Assembly: GCF_003287955.1 (NCBI RefSeq)
Contig: NZ_QMKP01000013.1
Span: 1-64,000 of the forward strand
DNA length: 64,000 nucleotides
From: Arthrobacter sp. AQ5-06
GTDB lineage: Bacteria; Actinomycetota; Actinomycetes; Actinomycetales; Micrococcaceae
Direction: 5' to 3'
The notes under the pieces were generated by a model. It saw only the letters and a program-made list of their open reading frames with translations, did not search any database and had not been told where the DNA came from. The position numbers and the translations under genes were made by a program. This document shows positions 25,669-35,831 of the stretch, one piece after another. Positions within the stretch are counted from its first letter, which is position 1; the number at the start of each line of letters is the position of its first letter.

Positions 25669-25697
25669 TTGACAGGGTCTTTGTTAGCGCTAACAAT
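25669..25697 (+). promoter_or_regulatory. araB promoter with overlapping LacI-type operator
   Basis: A consensus -35 TTGACA (25669-25674) and a -10 AACAAT (25692-25697) are 17 bases apart. The perfect 16-base palindrome TTGTTAGCGCTAACAA at 25681-25696 covers the spacer and the -10 box, so a bound LacI protein would exclude RNA polymerase. Confidence 0.85.
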
Positions 25698-25738
25698 TGT
25701 AGGACTTCGCAATGCTGCGGAACACATTGGAGGATTTG

Positions 25739-27472
25739 ATGGACGTCTCAGTGGACGGAACCGAAAACTTTGTCATTGGCGTGGACTACGGCACGCTCTC
25801 CGGGCGGGCCGTGGTGGTCCGGGTCCGTGACGGCCAGGAACTGGGCAGCGGGGTCTTCGACTACCCGCATGCCGTGGTAACGGATGTCCTGCCGGCGGAT
25901 GTTGCGGATGCAACGGCCATTGCCGATGGGCCAGCCGCCCGCCTTCCCGGGGAATGGGCCCTCCAGGTGCCCAACGACTACCGAGACGTCCTCCGCCACG
26001 CCGTCCCCGCGGCGATCGCCGACGCCGGGATCGACCCGGGCGCCGTCGTCGGCATTGCCACCGACTTCACCGCCTGCACCATGGTGCCGGTCAAGGCCGA
26101 CGGGAAGCCGCTGAATGAGGTGGCCGGCTTTGCCAACCGGCCGCACGCCTACGTGAAACTGTGGCGCCACCACGCCGCGCAGCCGCAGGCGGACCGGATC
26201 AACGTCCTGGCGGCTGAAAGGGGCGAAAGCTGGCTCCCGCGCTACGGCGGACTCATCTCGTCCGAATGGGAATTCGCCAAGGGACTGCAGCTCCTGGAGG
26301 ATGACCCGGAAGCCTACGCCGCGATGGACCACTGGGTGGAGGCCGCCGACTGGATCGTCTGGCAGCTCTGCGGCAACTACGTCCGTAACGCCTGCACCGC
26401 CGGCTACAAGGGCATCTACCAGGACGGCCGCTACCCCTCCGAGGACTTCTTGGCCGCGCTGAACCCGCAGTTCAAGGACTTCGTCAGCACCAAACTGGAG
26501 CACACCATCGGCCGGCTGGGCGACGCCGCGGGCTACCTCACGGCCGAAGCCGCCGCCTGGACCGGCCTGCCCGAGGGGATCGCTGTGGCGGTGGGCAACG
26601 TGGACGCCCACGTCACCGCCCCGGCGGCCCGGGCCGTGGAGCCGGGACAGCTGGTGGCGATCATGGGCACCTCCACCTGCCACGTTATAAACGGCACCGA
26701 ACTGCACGAAGTTCCGGGCATGTGCGGTGTGGTGGACGGCGGCATCGTGGACGGCCTGTGGGGGTACGAAGCCGGACAGTCCGGCGTCGGCGATATCTTC
26801 GGCTGGTTCACCAAGAACGGCGTCCCACCGGAATACCACCAGGCCGCCGCCGCCCGCGGGCTCGGCATCCACGAATACCTCACCCAACTCGCCGCAAACC
26901 AGACCATCGGCGGGCACGGCCTCATCGCCCTCGACTGGCACTCCGGCAACCGATCGGTGCTGGTGGACCACGAACTCTCCGGCGTGGTGGTGGGCCAGAC
27001 CCTCGCCACGAAGCCTGAAGACACCTATCGGGCGCTGCTTGAGGCAACTGCCTTTGGAACCCGCACCATCGTGGACGCCTTCCGCGATTCCGGCGTGCCG
27101 GTCAAGGAGTTCATCGTGGCCGGCGGGCTCCTGAAGAACAAGCTCCTGATGCAGATCTACGCAGACGTCACGGGCCTGCAGCTCTCCACCGTCGGCTCCG
27201 GCCAGGGCCCGGCCCTCGGCTCGGCCATACACGCGGCCGTGGCGGCCGGCCGGTACCAGGACATCCGGGCGGCCGCCGCCGCCATGGGGTCCGAACCTGG
27301 TGCCGTTTTCACGCCCATCCCGGAGAATGTGGCCGCTTACGAGGAGCTGTTCCAGGAATACCGGACGCTCCATGACTACTTCGGCAGGGGTGCCAACGAC
27401 GTGATGCACCGGCTCAAGGCCATCCAGCGCAGGTCCGCCCGCCCCCTCGTCGCCGCCGGGGTTTCCGCATGA
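25739..27472 (+). CDS. araB: ribulokinase
   Basis: A 577-residue FGGY kinase phosphorylating L-ribulose to L-ribulose 5-phosphate, the second step of arabinose breakdown. The N-terminal ATPase fold starts FVIGVDYGTLSGRAVVV; GTSTCHVI and the C-terminal EFIVAGGLLKNKLLMQIYAD segment are typical. The length fits bacterial AraB. ATG 25739 is chosen for TTGGAGGA just upstream; a start at 25712 would overlap the promoter. The stop overlaps the araD start by 4 bases. Confidence 0.96.
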   Translation: MDVSVDGTENFVIGVDYGTLSGRAVVVRVRDGQELGSGVFDYPHAVVTDVLPADVADATAIADGPAARLPGEWALQVPNDYRDVLRHAVPAAIADAGIDPGAVVGIATDFTACTMVPVKADGKPLNEVAGFANRPHAYVKLWRHHAAQPQADRINVLAAERGESWLPRYGGLISSEWEFAKGLQLLEDDPEAYAAMDHWVEAADWIVWQLCGNYVRNACTAGYKGIYQDGRYPSEDFLAALNPQFKDFVSTKLEHTIGRLGDAAGYLTAEAAAWTGLPEGIAVAVGNVDAHVTAPAARAVEPGQLVAIMGTSTCHVINGTELHEVPGMCGVVDGGIVDGLWGYEAGQSGVGDIFGWFTKNGVPPEYHQAAAARGLGIHEYLTQLAANQTIGGHGLIALDWHSGNRSVLVDHELSGVVVGQTLATKPEDTYRALLEATAFGTRTIVDAFRDSGVPVKEFIVAGGLLKNKLLMQIYADVTGLQLSTVGSGQGPALGSAIHAAVAAGRYQDIRAAAAAMGSEPGAVFTPIPENVAAYEELFQEYRTLHDYFGRGANDVMHRLKAIQRRSARPLVAAGVSA

Positions 27473-28176
27473 GCGCGCTGCTGGAATCCATCGCCCAACT
27501 CCGGGCCGAGGTGTGCACCCTGCATGCCGAACTGACCCGCTACGAGCTGGTGATCTGGACCGCAGGCAACGTTTCCGCACGGGTACCCGGCCACGACCTG
27601 ATGGTCATCAAACCGTCGGGGGTTTCCTACGCCGACCTGGTCCCCGAGCTCTTGGTGGTCACGGATCTCTACGGCACCCCTGTCAGCGGTGCCAACATCG
27701 GCAGTGGCGGCACTGTCCACTGGGGCAACCCGCCGCTGTCGCCGTCGTCGGACACCGCCGCGCACGCGTACGTCTACCGCAACATGCCCGACGTCGGCGG
27801 CGTGGTCCATACACATTCCACCTACGCCACCGCCTGGGCCGCCCGCGGCGAGGAGATCCCGTGCGTCCTCACCATGATGGGCGACGAGTTCGGGGGCCCC
27901 ATCCCGGTGGGTCCCTTCGCGCTGATCGGGGACGATTCGATCGGCCGCGGCATTGTGGAGACCCTCGCCAACTCCTCCTCGCCGGCCGTCCTGATGCAGA
28001 ACCACGGGCCGTTCACCATCGGCAAGGACGCCCGAGCGGCGGTGAAAGCCGCAGTCTTGTGCGAGGAAGTGGCCCGAACGGTCCATATTTCCCGCCAGCT
28101 CGGCGAGCCCGTGCCGATCGACCCGGCCCAGATCGACTCCCTCTACGACCGCTACCAGAACGTCTATGGCCGCTAG
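27469..28176 (+). CDS. araD: L-ribulose-5-phosphate 4-epimerase
   Basis: A 235-residue class II aldolase-fold enzyme converting L-ribulose 5-phosphate to D-xylulose 5-phosphate. Substrate-binding GNVSARVPG, the KPSG motif, the zinc ligands in VHTHSTYATAWA and a third His near LMQNHGPF are all present. ATGA overlap with araB shows coupling. araA follows after 42 bases with its own strong ribosome site. Confidence 0.96.
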   Translation: MSALLESIAQLRAEVCTLHAELTRYELVIWTAGNVSARVPGHDLMVIKPSGVSYADLVPELLVVTDLYGTPVSGANIGSGGTVHWGNPPLSPSSDTAAHAYVYRNMPDVGGVVHTHSTYATAWAARGEEIPCVLTMMGDEFGGPIPVGPFALIGDDSIGRGIVETLANSSSPAVLMQNHGPFTIGKDARAAVKAAVLCEEVARTVHISRQLGEPVPIDPAQIDSLYDRYQNVYGR

Positions 28177-28218
28177 GCCACACACCGCCGTCGCCCACCA
28201 CTTTCCGCAGGAGGAAAA

Positions 28219-29739
28219 ATGACCAACGCCAACAACACATCCCTGGAGCAGTACGAGGTCTGGTTCCTCACCGGCAGCCAGCACCTCTACGGCGAGGATG
28301 TCCTCAAACAGGTGGCTGCGCAGTCCCAGGAGATTGCCGCCGCTCTCAACGAATCCTCGGATGTTCCGGTCAAGCTCGTCTGGAAGCCCGTGCTCACCGA
28401 TTCGGACGCCATCCGCCGCACCGCCCTGGAAGCGAACTCGGACGACGCCGTAATCGGTGTGACCGCCTGGATGCATACCTTCTCCCCGGCCAAGATGTGG
28501 ATCCAGGGCCTGGACCTGCTGCGCAAGCCGCTCCTGCACCTGCACACGCAGGCGAACGTGGAACTGCCGTGGGCGGACATCGACTTCGACTTCATGAACC
28601 TGAACCAGGCCGCGCACGGCGACCGGGAGTTCGGCTACATCCAGTCGCGCCTCGGCATTCCGCGCAAGACCGTGGTGGGGCACGTGTCCAACCCCGAAGT
28701 GTCCCGCCAAGTGGGATCCTGGCAGCGCGCCTCGGCCGGCTGGGCGGCCGTCCGGACCCTGAAGCTCACACGGTTCGGCGACAACATGCGCAACGTCGCC
28801 GTCACCGAAGGTGACAAGACCGAAGCCGAGCTGCGCTTCGGCGTCTCCGTCAACACCTGGCCCGTCAACGAACTCGCCGATGCGGTGCACGGTGCCGCCG
28901 AGTCCGACGTCGACGCCCTGGTTGCGGAGTATGAGCGCCTTTACGAGGTGGTTCCCGAGCTTCGCGCCGGTGGTGCCCGCCACGAGTCACTGCGCTACAG
29001 CGCCAGGATTGAGCTGGGCCTGCGCAGCTTCCTGGAGGCGAACGGCTCCGCGGCCTTCACCACCTCGTTTGAGGACCTGGGCGCGTTGCGCCAGCTGCCG
29101 GGGATGGCGGTCCAGCGGCTCATGGCCGATGGCTTCGGTTTCGGCGCCGAGGGCGACTGGAAGACCGCCATCCTGGTCCGCGCCGCCAAGGTGATGGGCG
29201 CGGGCCTGCCCGGCGGCGCCTCCCTGATGGAGGACTACACCTACCACCTGGAGCCTGGCGCCGAGAAGATCCTGGGCGCCCACATGCTCGAGGTCTGCCC
29301 CTCCCTGACCGCCACCAAGCCGCGCGTCGAAATCCACCCGCTGGGTATCGGCGGCAAGGAAGACCCGGTCCGGATGGTGTTCGACACCGACGCCGGCCCA
29401 GGCGTCGTGGTTGCGCTGTCCGACATGCGCGACCGTTTCCGGCTCGTGGCGAACGCCGTCGACGTCGTGGACCTGGACGAGCCGCTGCCCAACCTGCCGG
29501 TGGCCCGGGCGCTCTGGTCGCCGAAACCCGACTTTGCCACGTCGGCCGCCGCCTGGCTCACCGCCGGCGCCGCGCACCATACCGTCCTGACCACCGCCGT
29601 CGGCATGGACGTGTTCGAGGACTTCGCCGAGATCGCCCAGACGGAGCTGCTGACCATTGACGACGGCACCACCATCCGCGGCTTCAAGAAGGAACTCGCC
29701 TGGAACGCCGCCTACTACAAGCTGGCCGGCGGGCTGTGA
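28219..29739 (+). CDS. araA: L-arabinose isomerase
   Basis: A 506-residue manganese-dependent isomerase converting L-arabinose to L-ribulose. It begins at the family-typical [13 protein letters not shown], contains [23 protein letters not shown] and the metal ligands around EDYTYHL and [14 protein letters not shown] precedes the ATG. The gene stop overlaps the GTG of the mutarotase gene. Length and motifs are complete. Confidence 0.97.
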   Translation: MTNANNTSLEQYEVWFLTGSQHLYGEDVLKQVAAQSQEIAAALNESSDVPVKLVWKPVLTDSDAIRRTALEANSDDAVIGVTAWMHTFSPAKMWIQGLDLLRKPLLHLHTQANVELPWADIDFDFMNLNQAAHGDREFGYIQSRLGIPRKTVVGHVSNPEVSRQVGSWQRASAGWAAVRTLKLTRFGDNMRNVAVTEGDKTEAELRFGVSVNTWPVNELADAVHGAAESDVDALVAEYERLYEVVPELRAGGARHESLRYSARIELGLRSFLEANGSAAFTTSFEDLGALRQLPGMAVQRLMADGFGFGAEGDWKTAILVRAAKVMGAGLPGGASLMEDYTYHLEPGAEKILGAHMLEVCPSLTATKPRVEIHPLGIGGKEDPVRMVFDTDAGPGVVVALSDMRDRFRLVANAVDVVDLDEPLPNLPVARALWSPKPDFATSAAAWLTAGAAHHTVLTTAVGMDVFEDFAEIAQTELLTIDDGTTIRGFKKELAWNAAYYKLAGGL

Positions 29740-30704
29740 ACGGAGCCGAATACGGGCTTCGGCACGGGCCGTACACCGCGCTGATTACCGCGCGGGGAGC
29801 GGCGGTGCGCGTGTTGCAGCATCGGGGGCGGGACCTCGTGGTCCCGTTCCCGGCCGGCGGGCCCAACCCGCACTTCCGCGGCGTTGTTGTTGCGCCCTGG
29901 CCGAACCGGATTCCGGACGGGAAGTACACCTTTAACGGCGTGGACTACCGGGTTCCGGTGAATGAACCGGACCGGGAGTGCGCCCTGCACGGCTTCACCC
30001 CGGAGCTCGACTGGACGCTGGAGGCCCGGACAGAAAACACCCTGGGTCTGTCCTGCAGGATCGAGCCGACGCCGGGGTACCCCTTCGCGTTGTCGATCAC
30101 CGCCTGCTACCGGCTGGATGGTGCCGGCCTGCATACGGCCGTGACGGCAGCCAATGTGGGGGAGCGAACCGCTCCCTACGGGGTCTGTCCGCACCCCTAC
30201 CTGCGGGCAGGACCTGCGCCGCTGGACGAATGGAGCCTGGAGGTCCCCGCCGGGAGGTTCCTTGAGGTGACGCCGGACCGGCTGCTGCCGCTTGCCGCCC
30301 GGCCCGTTGCAGGACACCCATACGACTTCCGTACCGCCCGCGTCATCGGCTCCACGGCGATCGACAACGCCTTTACGGACATTGCGTTCGAGCGCGGCGG
30401 GCGGGCAAGCGTCGTCGTCCGGGACCCGGGCGGGACCGGAGTCGGCATGACCTGGGACCGCAGCAGCGGCTGGGTGCAGCTCTACACCGGGGACACGGAA
30501 CCGCCGCTGCCCAACCGGCTGGGGCTCGCCGTCGAACCGATGACCTGCCCGCCGGACGACTTCAACACCGGCACGGACCTCGTGCGGCTCGAACCCGGAG
30601 CCTCGCACCACGCTGCTTGGCGCATCTTTGCCACCCTGACGCGTCCTTGCCCCCAGAGGGCCGGCGGCCGGCAGGTCCGAGAGTTAACACCGAATGTGCG
30701 TTGA
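29736..30704 (+). CDS. aldose 1-epimerase (mutarotase family)
   Basis: A 322-residue galactose mutarotase-like protein that interconverts sugar anomers, here probably arabinose. The beta-sandwich fold shows [30 protein letters not shown] with the catalytic-type His, GVCPHPYLR with a second His, and a C-terminal Glu in [15 protein letters not shown]. The GTG start overlaps the araA stop by 4 bases, so it is the last gene of the araBDA unit. Confidence 0.93.
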   Translation: MNGAEYGLRHGPYTALITARGAAVRVLQHRGRDLVVPFPAGGPNPHFRGVVVAPWPNRIPDGKYTFNGVDYRVPVNEPDRECALHGFTPELDWTLEARTENTLGLSCRIEPTPGYPFALSITACYRLDGAGLHTAVTAANVGERTAPYGVCPHPYLRAGPAPLDEWSLEVPAGRFLEVTPDRLLPLAARPVAGHPYDFRTARVIGSTAIDNAFTDIAFERGGRASVVVRDPGGTGVGMTWDRSSGWVQLYTGDTEPPLPNRLGLAVEPMTCPPDDFNTGTDLVRLEPGASHHAAWRIFATLTRPCPQRAGGRQVRELTPNVR

Positions 30705-30753
30705 CTCACATGTCTTGAGAAGCTATGTTGTACCAAGTTGTTAGCGATAACAA
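30701..30753 (+). promoter_or_regulatory. sugar ABC transporter promoter with LacI-type operator
   Basis: TTGACT (30701-30706) and TATGTT (30724-30729) are spaced by 17 bases. TTGTTAGCGATAACAA at 30738-30753 follows around the expected transcription start and differs from the araB operator at one base only. A leader of about 150 bases without a gene follows to the start at 30905. Confidence 0.8.
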
Positions 30754-30904
30754 TTTGCCGGAGAACCCGTCACCGGCTGACGCCCCGTTCCATTCAGACC
30801 TACGCAATCCTCCCGCTGTTACCCGCCCCGCAGGGGGCACAACGACGTGCAGGGCTGCGATCAGCAACTTCGCGGACCACGGAGTCCGCGGAAGGAGAAA
30901 AATT

Positions 30905-32029
30905 GTGAAGATCAGGAAACTCCTAGGCACCGTTGCCGTTGTCCTCGCTGTGACCGTCGGGGCCACCGGCTGTGGCAGCCGGGGCGGCTCGGCTGCCGAG
31001 CCCTCCGCTGCCGACGCGGCCGGCTCCCTGGTGGGGATTTCGATGCCGACGCAGACCTCGGAGCGGTGGATCGCCGACGGCAAGAACGTCTCCGACTCCG
31101 TTTCGAAGCTCGGCTACAAGGCCGACCTGCAGTACGCCAACGATGACATCCCCACTCAGGTGGCGCAGATCGAGAACATGCTCACCAAGGGCGCCAAGGC
31201 CCTGATCGTTGCGGCCATTGACGGCACAACGCTGACCGACGTCCTCGCCAAAGCAAAGGAACAGAACGTCAAGGTCATCGCCTACGACCGGCTCATCAAC
31301 GGCACTCCGAACGTCGACTTCTACACCACCTTCGACAACTACACCGTGGGCGTGCAGCAGGCCATGTCGCTGCTGACCGGCCTGGGCCTGGTTGATGCCG
31401 CCGGCAAGAAGGTGGACGGCAAAGGCCCCTTCAACGTAGAGCTCTTCGCCGGCAGTCCGGATGACAACAATGCCAACTTCTTCTGGACCGGAGCCATTGA
31501 CACCCTCCAGCCGTACCTGGACGCCGGCACCCTGAAGGTACCCAGCGGACAGACCAAGTTCGAGCAGGCAGCCATCCTGCGCTGGCAGGCCCCCGTGGCC
31601 CAGAAGCGCATGGAAGACATCCTCACCGCCGCCTACAGCTCCGGCACCAAGCTCGACGGCGTTCTCTCACCGTATGACGGCCTCTCCATCGGCATCATCT
31701 CGGCCCTGACCAGCACCGGCGGCTACGCCAAGGGAAGTCTGCCGATCGTCACCGGCCAGGACGCCGAAAAGGGTTCGGTCAAGTCCATCACCGCCGGCGA
31801 GCAGTACTCCACGGTCTTCAAGGACACCCGCCAGTTGGGTACGCAGGCCGTGAAGATGGTGGACGCCCTCCTTAAGGGCCAGGAGCCCGAGGTCAACGAC
31901 ACCAAGACCTACAACAACAAGGTCAAGGTGGTTCCGGCCTACCTGCTCAAGTCCGTGATCATCACGGATGGGAACTACAAAAAGGAACTCATCGACTCCG
32001 GCTACTACACCGAGGCCGACGTCAAGTAG
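30905..32029 (+). CDS. chvE: sugar ABC transporter substrate-binding lipoprotein (ChvE-like)
   Basis: A 374-residue binding protein anchored by a lipobox ending at Cys23 (VGATGC). The mature part is the two-lobed periplasmic-binding fold of the ChvE/multiple-monosaccharide type (LVGISMPTQTSERWIADG, IVAAIDGTTLTDVL, VIAYDRLI, PIVTGQDAE). GGAAGGAGA precedes the GTG at 30905. It likely binds L-arabinose and similar sugars, given the shared operator with araB. A hairpin separates it from the ATPase gene, which would raise its relative expression. Confidence 0.93.
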   Translation: MKIRKLLGTVAVVLAVTVGATGCGSRGGSAAEPSAADAAGSLVGISMPTQTSERWIADGKNVSDSVSKLGYKADLQYANDDIPTQVAQIENMLTKGAKALIVAAIDGTTLTDVLAKAKEQNVKVIAYDRLINGTPNVDFYTTFDNYTVGVQQAMSLLTGLGLVDAAGKKVDGKGPFNVELFAGSPDDNNANFFWTGAIDTLQPYLDAGTLKVPSGQTKFEQAAILRWQAPVAQKRMEDILTAAYSSGTKLDGVLSPYDGLSIGIISALTSTGGYAKGSLPIVTGQDAEKGSVKSITAGEQYSTVFKDTRQLGTQAVKMVDALLKGQEPEVNDTKTYNNKVKVVPAYLLKSVIITDGNYKKELIDSGYYTEADVK

Positions 32030-32037
32030 CCACGTAG

Positions 32038-32077
32038 AAGGGAGGCGGCCCGCCGTCGGGTCCTGGCCGCCTCCCTT
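32038..32077 (+). terminator. intercistronic hairpin, attenuator or 3' stabiliser
   Basis: 13-base perfect arms 32038-32050 and 32065-32077 with a 14-base loop start 9 bases after the binding-protein stop. No long T-run follows, so read-through to mmsA is expected. Confidence 0.75.
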
Positions 32078-32136
32078 CCCGTAGACCCCTGCAGCCGCAG
32101 GCCGTCCCAGGTACTACCAGTCAGTGAGAATTGGCG

Positions 32137-33666
32137 ATGAACACACCCATTCTTCAAATGCGAGGAATCACCAAGACCTTCCCAGGCGTGAAGGCACTCC
32201 AGGATGTCACTCTGCAGGTGAACCGCGGCGAGGTCCATGCCATCTGCGGCGAAAACGGTGCCGGAAAATCCACCCTGATGAAGGTGCTGTCCGGCGTCTA
32301 CCCGCACAGCTCCTTCGACGGCGACATCCTGTTCGAAAACGAGCCCTGCAACTTCTCCAGCATCAGCGACAGCGAGAAACGCGGAATCGTGATCATCCAC
32401 CAGGAACTGGCGCTGAGCCCCTACCTTTCGATCGCCGAGAACATCTACCTTGGTAACGAACAGGCCAATCGCGGCTGGGTGGACTGGCGGAAAACCAACC
32501 TGGAGGCCGCGAAACTCCTGGCCCGGGTGGGCCTGAGCGAAAACCCGGTCACTCCCGTGCAGCAGATCAGCGTGGGCAAGCAGCAGCTCGTGGAAATCGC
32601 CAAGGCGCTCTCGAAGGAAGTCAAGCTCCTCATCCTTGACGAACCGACGGCGGCACTCAACGACGAGGACTCGGGCCACCTGCTGGACCTGATCCTGCAC
32701 CTCAAAGGCCAGGGCGTCACGTCCATCATCATCAGCCACAAGCTCAACGAGATCCGCAAGGTCGCGGACGCCGTCACCATCATCCGGGACGGCAAGACCA
32801 TCGAGACCCTCCGCCTGGGCGAGGGCGGAATCACGCAGGAACGCATCATCCGCGGCATGGTGGGCCGGGACCTGGAAAGCCTCTACCCGGACCGGACTCC
32901 CCGGATCGGCGAGGAAGTCCTGCGGATCGAGGACTGGTCCGTCCGTCATCCGCAGGACCACAGCCGGATGGTGGTCAACAACGCCAGCCTCAACGTCCGC
33001 AGGGGCGAAGTGGTGGGCCTGGCCGGGCTGATGGGTGCTGGCAGGACCGAGCTGGCCATGAGCGTGTTCGGCCGCAGCTACGGCACCGCAACCTCCGGCA
33101 AGGTCTTCAAGCACGGCGTCGAAATCAACACCGGGACCGTTTCTGCCGCCATCAAACACGGAATCGCATACGCCACCGAGGACCGCAAGCGCTACGGCCT
33201 GAACCTCATTGAGGACATCAAGCGGAACGTGTCCATGGCCGCCCTCGGCAAGCTGGTCAAGGGCGGTTGGGTGGACAAGAACCAGGAAACCGTGGTCGCC
33301 AACGACTACCGGAAAAGCATGAACATCAAGGCGCCGTCAGTTGCGGCCATCACGGGCAAGCTGTCCGGCGGCAACCAGCAGAAAGTGGTGCTGAGCAAGT
33401 GGATGTTCTCTGACCCGGATGTGCTGATCCTCGACGAACCCACCCGCGGGATCGACGTCGGCGCGAAGTTTGAGATCTACACGATCATCGCGAAGCTTGC
33501 CGCCGAAGGAAAGGCAGTCATTGTGATCTCCTCCGAACTGCCCGAACTGTTGGGCATCTGCGACAGGATCTACACACTGTCCGCCGGGCACATCACCGGC
33601 GAGGTCCCCATCGCCGAAGCATCGCAGGAAACCCTCATGCACTTCATGACCAAAGAGAAGGAATAG
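32137..33666 (+). CDS. mmsA: multiple-sugar ABC transporter ATP-binding protein
   Basis: A 509-residue double ATPase of the GguA/XylG type. The first domain has GENGAGKST, the signature [15 protein letters not shown] and [11 protein letters not shown]; the second has [25 protein letters not shown] and [11 protein letters not shown]. It energises sugar import with the next gene. The first possible codon, TTG at 32131, lies too close to the weak GTGAGA site, so ATG 32137 is preferred. It is 5 bases before mmsB. Confidence 0.94.
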   Translation: MNTPILQMRGITKTFPGVKALQDVTLQVNRGEVHAICGENGAGKSTLMKVLSGVYPHSSFDGDILFENEPCNFSSISDSEKRGIVIIHQELALSPYLSIAENIYLGNEQANRGWVDWRKTNLEAAKLLARVGLSENPVTPVQQISVGKQQLVEIAKALSKEVKLLILDEPTAALNDEDSGHLLDLILHLKGQGVTSIIISHKLNEIRKVADAVTIIRDGKTIETLRLGEGGITQERIIRGMVGRDLESLYPDRTPRIGEEVLRIEDWSVRHPQDHSRMVVNNASLNVRRGEVVGLAGLMGAGRTELAMSVFGRSYGTATSGKVFKHGVEINTGTVSAAIKHGIAYATEDRKRYGLNLIEDIKRNVSMAALGKLVKGGWVDKNQETVVANDYRKSMNIKAPSVAAITGKLSGGNQQKVVLSKWMFSDPDVLILDEPTRGIDVGAKFEIYTIIAKLAAEGKAVIVISSELPELLGICDRIYTLSAGHITGEVPIAEASQETLMHFMTKEKE

Positions 33667-33671
33667 CGAAC

Positions 33672-34961
33672 ATGTCCGCCCTCCGAGAATCCCTGGGCTT
33701 CCTGACAAGCCGCCTACGCCAGGTCGGCATCTTTGTCGCCCTGATCCTGATCGTGCTGCTGTTCCAGGTCCTGACCGACGGGATCCTGCTGCAGCCGCAG
33801 AACGTCACCAACCTGGTGGTCCAAAACAGCTACATCCTCATCCTGGCCATCGGCATGGTGATGGTGATCATCGCCGGCCACATCGACCTGTCCGTCGGAT
33901 CGATCGCCGGCTTCATCGGAGCCGTCGCGGGTGTGATGATCGTCCACTGGGGTTGGGCCTGGTGGATCGCCATCCCCGCCTGCCTGCTGGTCGGCGCGCT
34001 GGTGGGAGCCTGGCAGGGTTACTGGATTGCGTACGTCGGGATTCCCGCCTTCATCGTCACCCTCGCCGGAATGCTCATCTTCCGCGGCCTGACCCTGATC
34101 ACCCTCAAGAACCAGCAGATCACGCCCTTCCCGGCCGAGCTGCGGGCCCTGGGCGGCGGCTTCCTGCCGGACATCGCCGGCGGCACCTCGGTGCTGGAAT
34201 GGCTGACGGTCATCCTGGGCGTGGGCGCCACCCTGGCGCTGGTCATCCAGGCGGTCAAGGAACGCCGGATCCGGAAGAAGTTCGATCTTGAGAATGAACC
34301 GATGACCTGGTTCGTCATCAAGACTGCGTTCATTGCCCTGCTCATGCTGATCATCACGTTCCTCCTGGCAAGCTACCGCGGCACCCCGATCGTCCTGATT
34401 GTGCTCGCGGTCCTGGTGATCGTCTACACGGCCCTGATGAACAACAGCGTCTTTGGCCGGCACACCTATGCGATCGGCGGCAACCTCCACGCCGCGGAAC
34501 TGTCCGGCATCAAGACCAAGGCGGTCACGTTTCGCCTCTTCGTGAACATGGGCGTCCTCGCCGCACTGGCAGGCCTGGTGTTCACCGCCAGGCTCAACTC
34601 CGCGCAGCCGGCCGGCGGCACCGGCTTCGAACTCGACTCGATCGCGGCGGCGTTCATCGGCGGTGCTGCAGTCCAGGGCGGCGTCGGCACGGTGGCCGGA
34701 GCCATGATCGGCGGCCTGATCATGGGTGTGCTGAACAATGGCATGTCCATTCTGGGCCTCGGCACGGACTACCAGCAGCTCATCAAGGGCTTGGTGCTGC
34801 TTCTCGCCGTCGGCTTCGATATCTTCAACAAAAACCGCAGCGGCAAGGGCGGTGGAGCGGCCATCGGCAAGCGCCTCAAGGTCAAACCGAACCACGGTGC
34901 CGCCGCTGACGCGGGCCGGCCCACGGGCGATGTTCCCGCTCCGGTGCTTGCCGCGAAGTAG
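33672..34961 (+). CDS. mmsB: multiple-sugar ABC transporter permease
   Basis: A 429-residue membrane protein of the GguB/XylH type with about ten helices. The family segments GMVMVIIAGHIDLSVGSIAG, GIPAFIVTLAGMLIFRGL, YAIGGNLHAAELSGI and GGLIMGVLNNGMSILG are all present. The extra cytoplasmic loop near 195-215 and the long length are normal for GguB. It converges on the GntR gene with only 23 bases between them. Confidence 0.94.
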   Translation: MSALRESLGFLTSRLRQVGIFVALILIVLLFQVLTDGILLQPQNVTNLVVQNSYILILAIGMVMVIIAGHIDLSVGSIAGFIGAVAGVMIVHWGWAWWIAIPACLLVGALVGAWQGYWIAYVGIPAFIVTLAGMLIFRGLTLITLKNQQITPFPAELRALGGGFLPDIAGGTSVLEWLTVILGVGATLALVIQAVKERRIRKKFDLENEPMTWFVIKTAFIALLMLIITFLLASYRGTPIVLIVLAVLVIVYTALMNNSVFGRHTYAIGGNLHAAELSGIKTKAVTFRLFVNMGVLAALAGLVFTARLNSAQPAGGTGFELDSIAAAFIGGAAVQGGVGTVAGAMIGGLIMGVLNNGMSILGLGTDYQQLIKGLVLLLAVGFDIFNKNRSGKGGGAAIGKRLKVKPNHGAAADAGRPTGDVPAPVLAAK

Positions 34962-34984
34962 CTCACGGCGGCCGCGGCCCACGC

Positions 34985-35725
34985 TCATTCAGCGTCGGCC
35001 GCGTCCCCGTGTACTTCGCTCAGGTTGTCCTCTGAGCGGTCCAGATACGCGAGTAGAAGGTCAGCCGCCCGGTCCGGTTTCCCGGATTCCAGGGCCAGGC
35101 AGATCGCCTCGTTCTCGGGCAGGTAGTGCTGGTAGAACTGCGCGTCCACGGTGGCCTTGTGGAAGAACAGGCGCATCTCGGCCAGGACCTGGCCCATGAT
35201 GGCGTTCAGCCGCGGGCTTCCGGCCATGGCCACAATGGCGCCGTGAAAATGCTGGTTGGCGGTGCCCAGGGCTTCGTGGTCACCGGCTGCCGCGGCGCGC
35301 TTCCCTTCCTCGACGGCGGCCCGGACGGCGGCCACATCCTCCGGGCTGCCTCCGGCGCGCATGGCGCTGACCTCGATGGCGCGGCGGACGGTATATACGT
35401 CGTGGACGTCCCCTGCCTCCAGGCTTGCCACGAAGACGCCGCGGTTGGGATGGCGGACCACCAGCCGTTCGCTGGCGAGTTCGGCGAAGGCCTCACGCAC
35501 CGTGTTGCGGGAGACTCCCAGGTTCTCCGCAATGGTGGATTCGGTGAGCCGCGCTCCGGGGAGCAGGGCACCCTCTGCCAACTGGAGGCGAAGTTCATCA
35601 GCCACCCGCTCCGCCACTGACGGAACGGCCACCCGAAGGCGGCCTGCGGCGGTCCTGGTCCCCCGATCCGACAAGTCATTCGTCAAGGTGCGGGGAGAAG
35701 AGACATGCGGGTCTGAAGAGGCCAT
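34985..35725 (-). CDS. GntR-family regulator with FCD domain
   Basis: A 246-residue regulator. After a 30-residue lead comes the winged helix (about 35-100; LTESTIAENLGVSRNTVREAFA), then an all-helical FCD ligand domain with the metal-type His pair (HFHGAIV). It is divergent from the pxpA cluster, and an exact 7+1+7 palindrome lies between the genes, so it probably controls the cluster in response to 5-oxoproline or a related acid (inference). Confidence 0.92.
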   Translation of the reverse strand: MASSDPHVSSPRTLTNDLSDRGTRTAAGRLRVAVPSVAERVADELRLQLAEGALLPGARLTESTIAENLGVSRNTVREAFAELASERLVVRHPNRGVFVASLEAGDVHDVYTVRRAIEVSAMRAGGSPEDVAAVRAAVEEGKRAAAAGDHEALGTANQHFHGAIVAMAGSPRLNAIMGQVLAEMRLFFHKATVDAQFYQHYLPENEAICLALESGKPDRAADLLLAYLDRSEDNLSEVHGDAADAE

Positions 35726-35765
35726 ACACGAGAATTTACACGATCGTCACATTGTTGAATCGAAG

Positions 35766-35780
35766 GATTGTTGAACAATC
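35766..35780. promoter_or_regulatory. GntR-type operator before pxpA
   Basis: GATTGTT, a central G, then AACAATC. A half-site ATTGTTGAA lies 15 bases to the left at 35751. It is between the divergent regulator and pxpA starts. Confidence 0.7.
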
Positions 35781-35831
35781 TGTGGATTTAGTGCATCCTA
35801 GTAGGACCACTCAATGAGACGGGGATCACAA

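Noticed and set aside
25748..27580. 610-codon open frame antisense to araB
   Set aside because: Shadow frame; the plus-strand ribulokinase is complete with promoter and operator.
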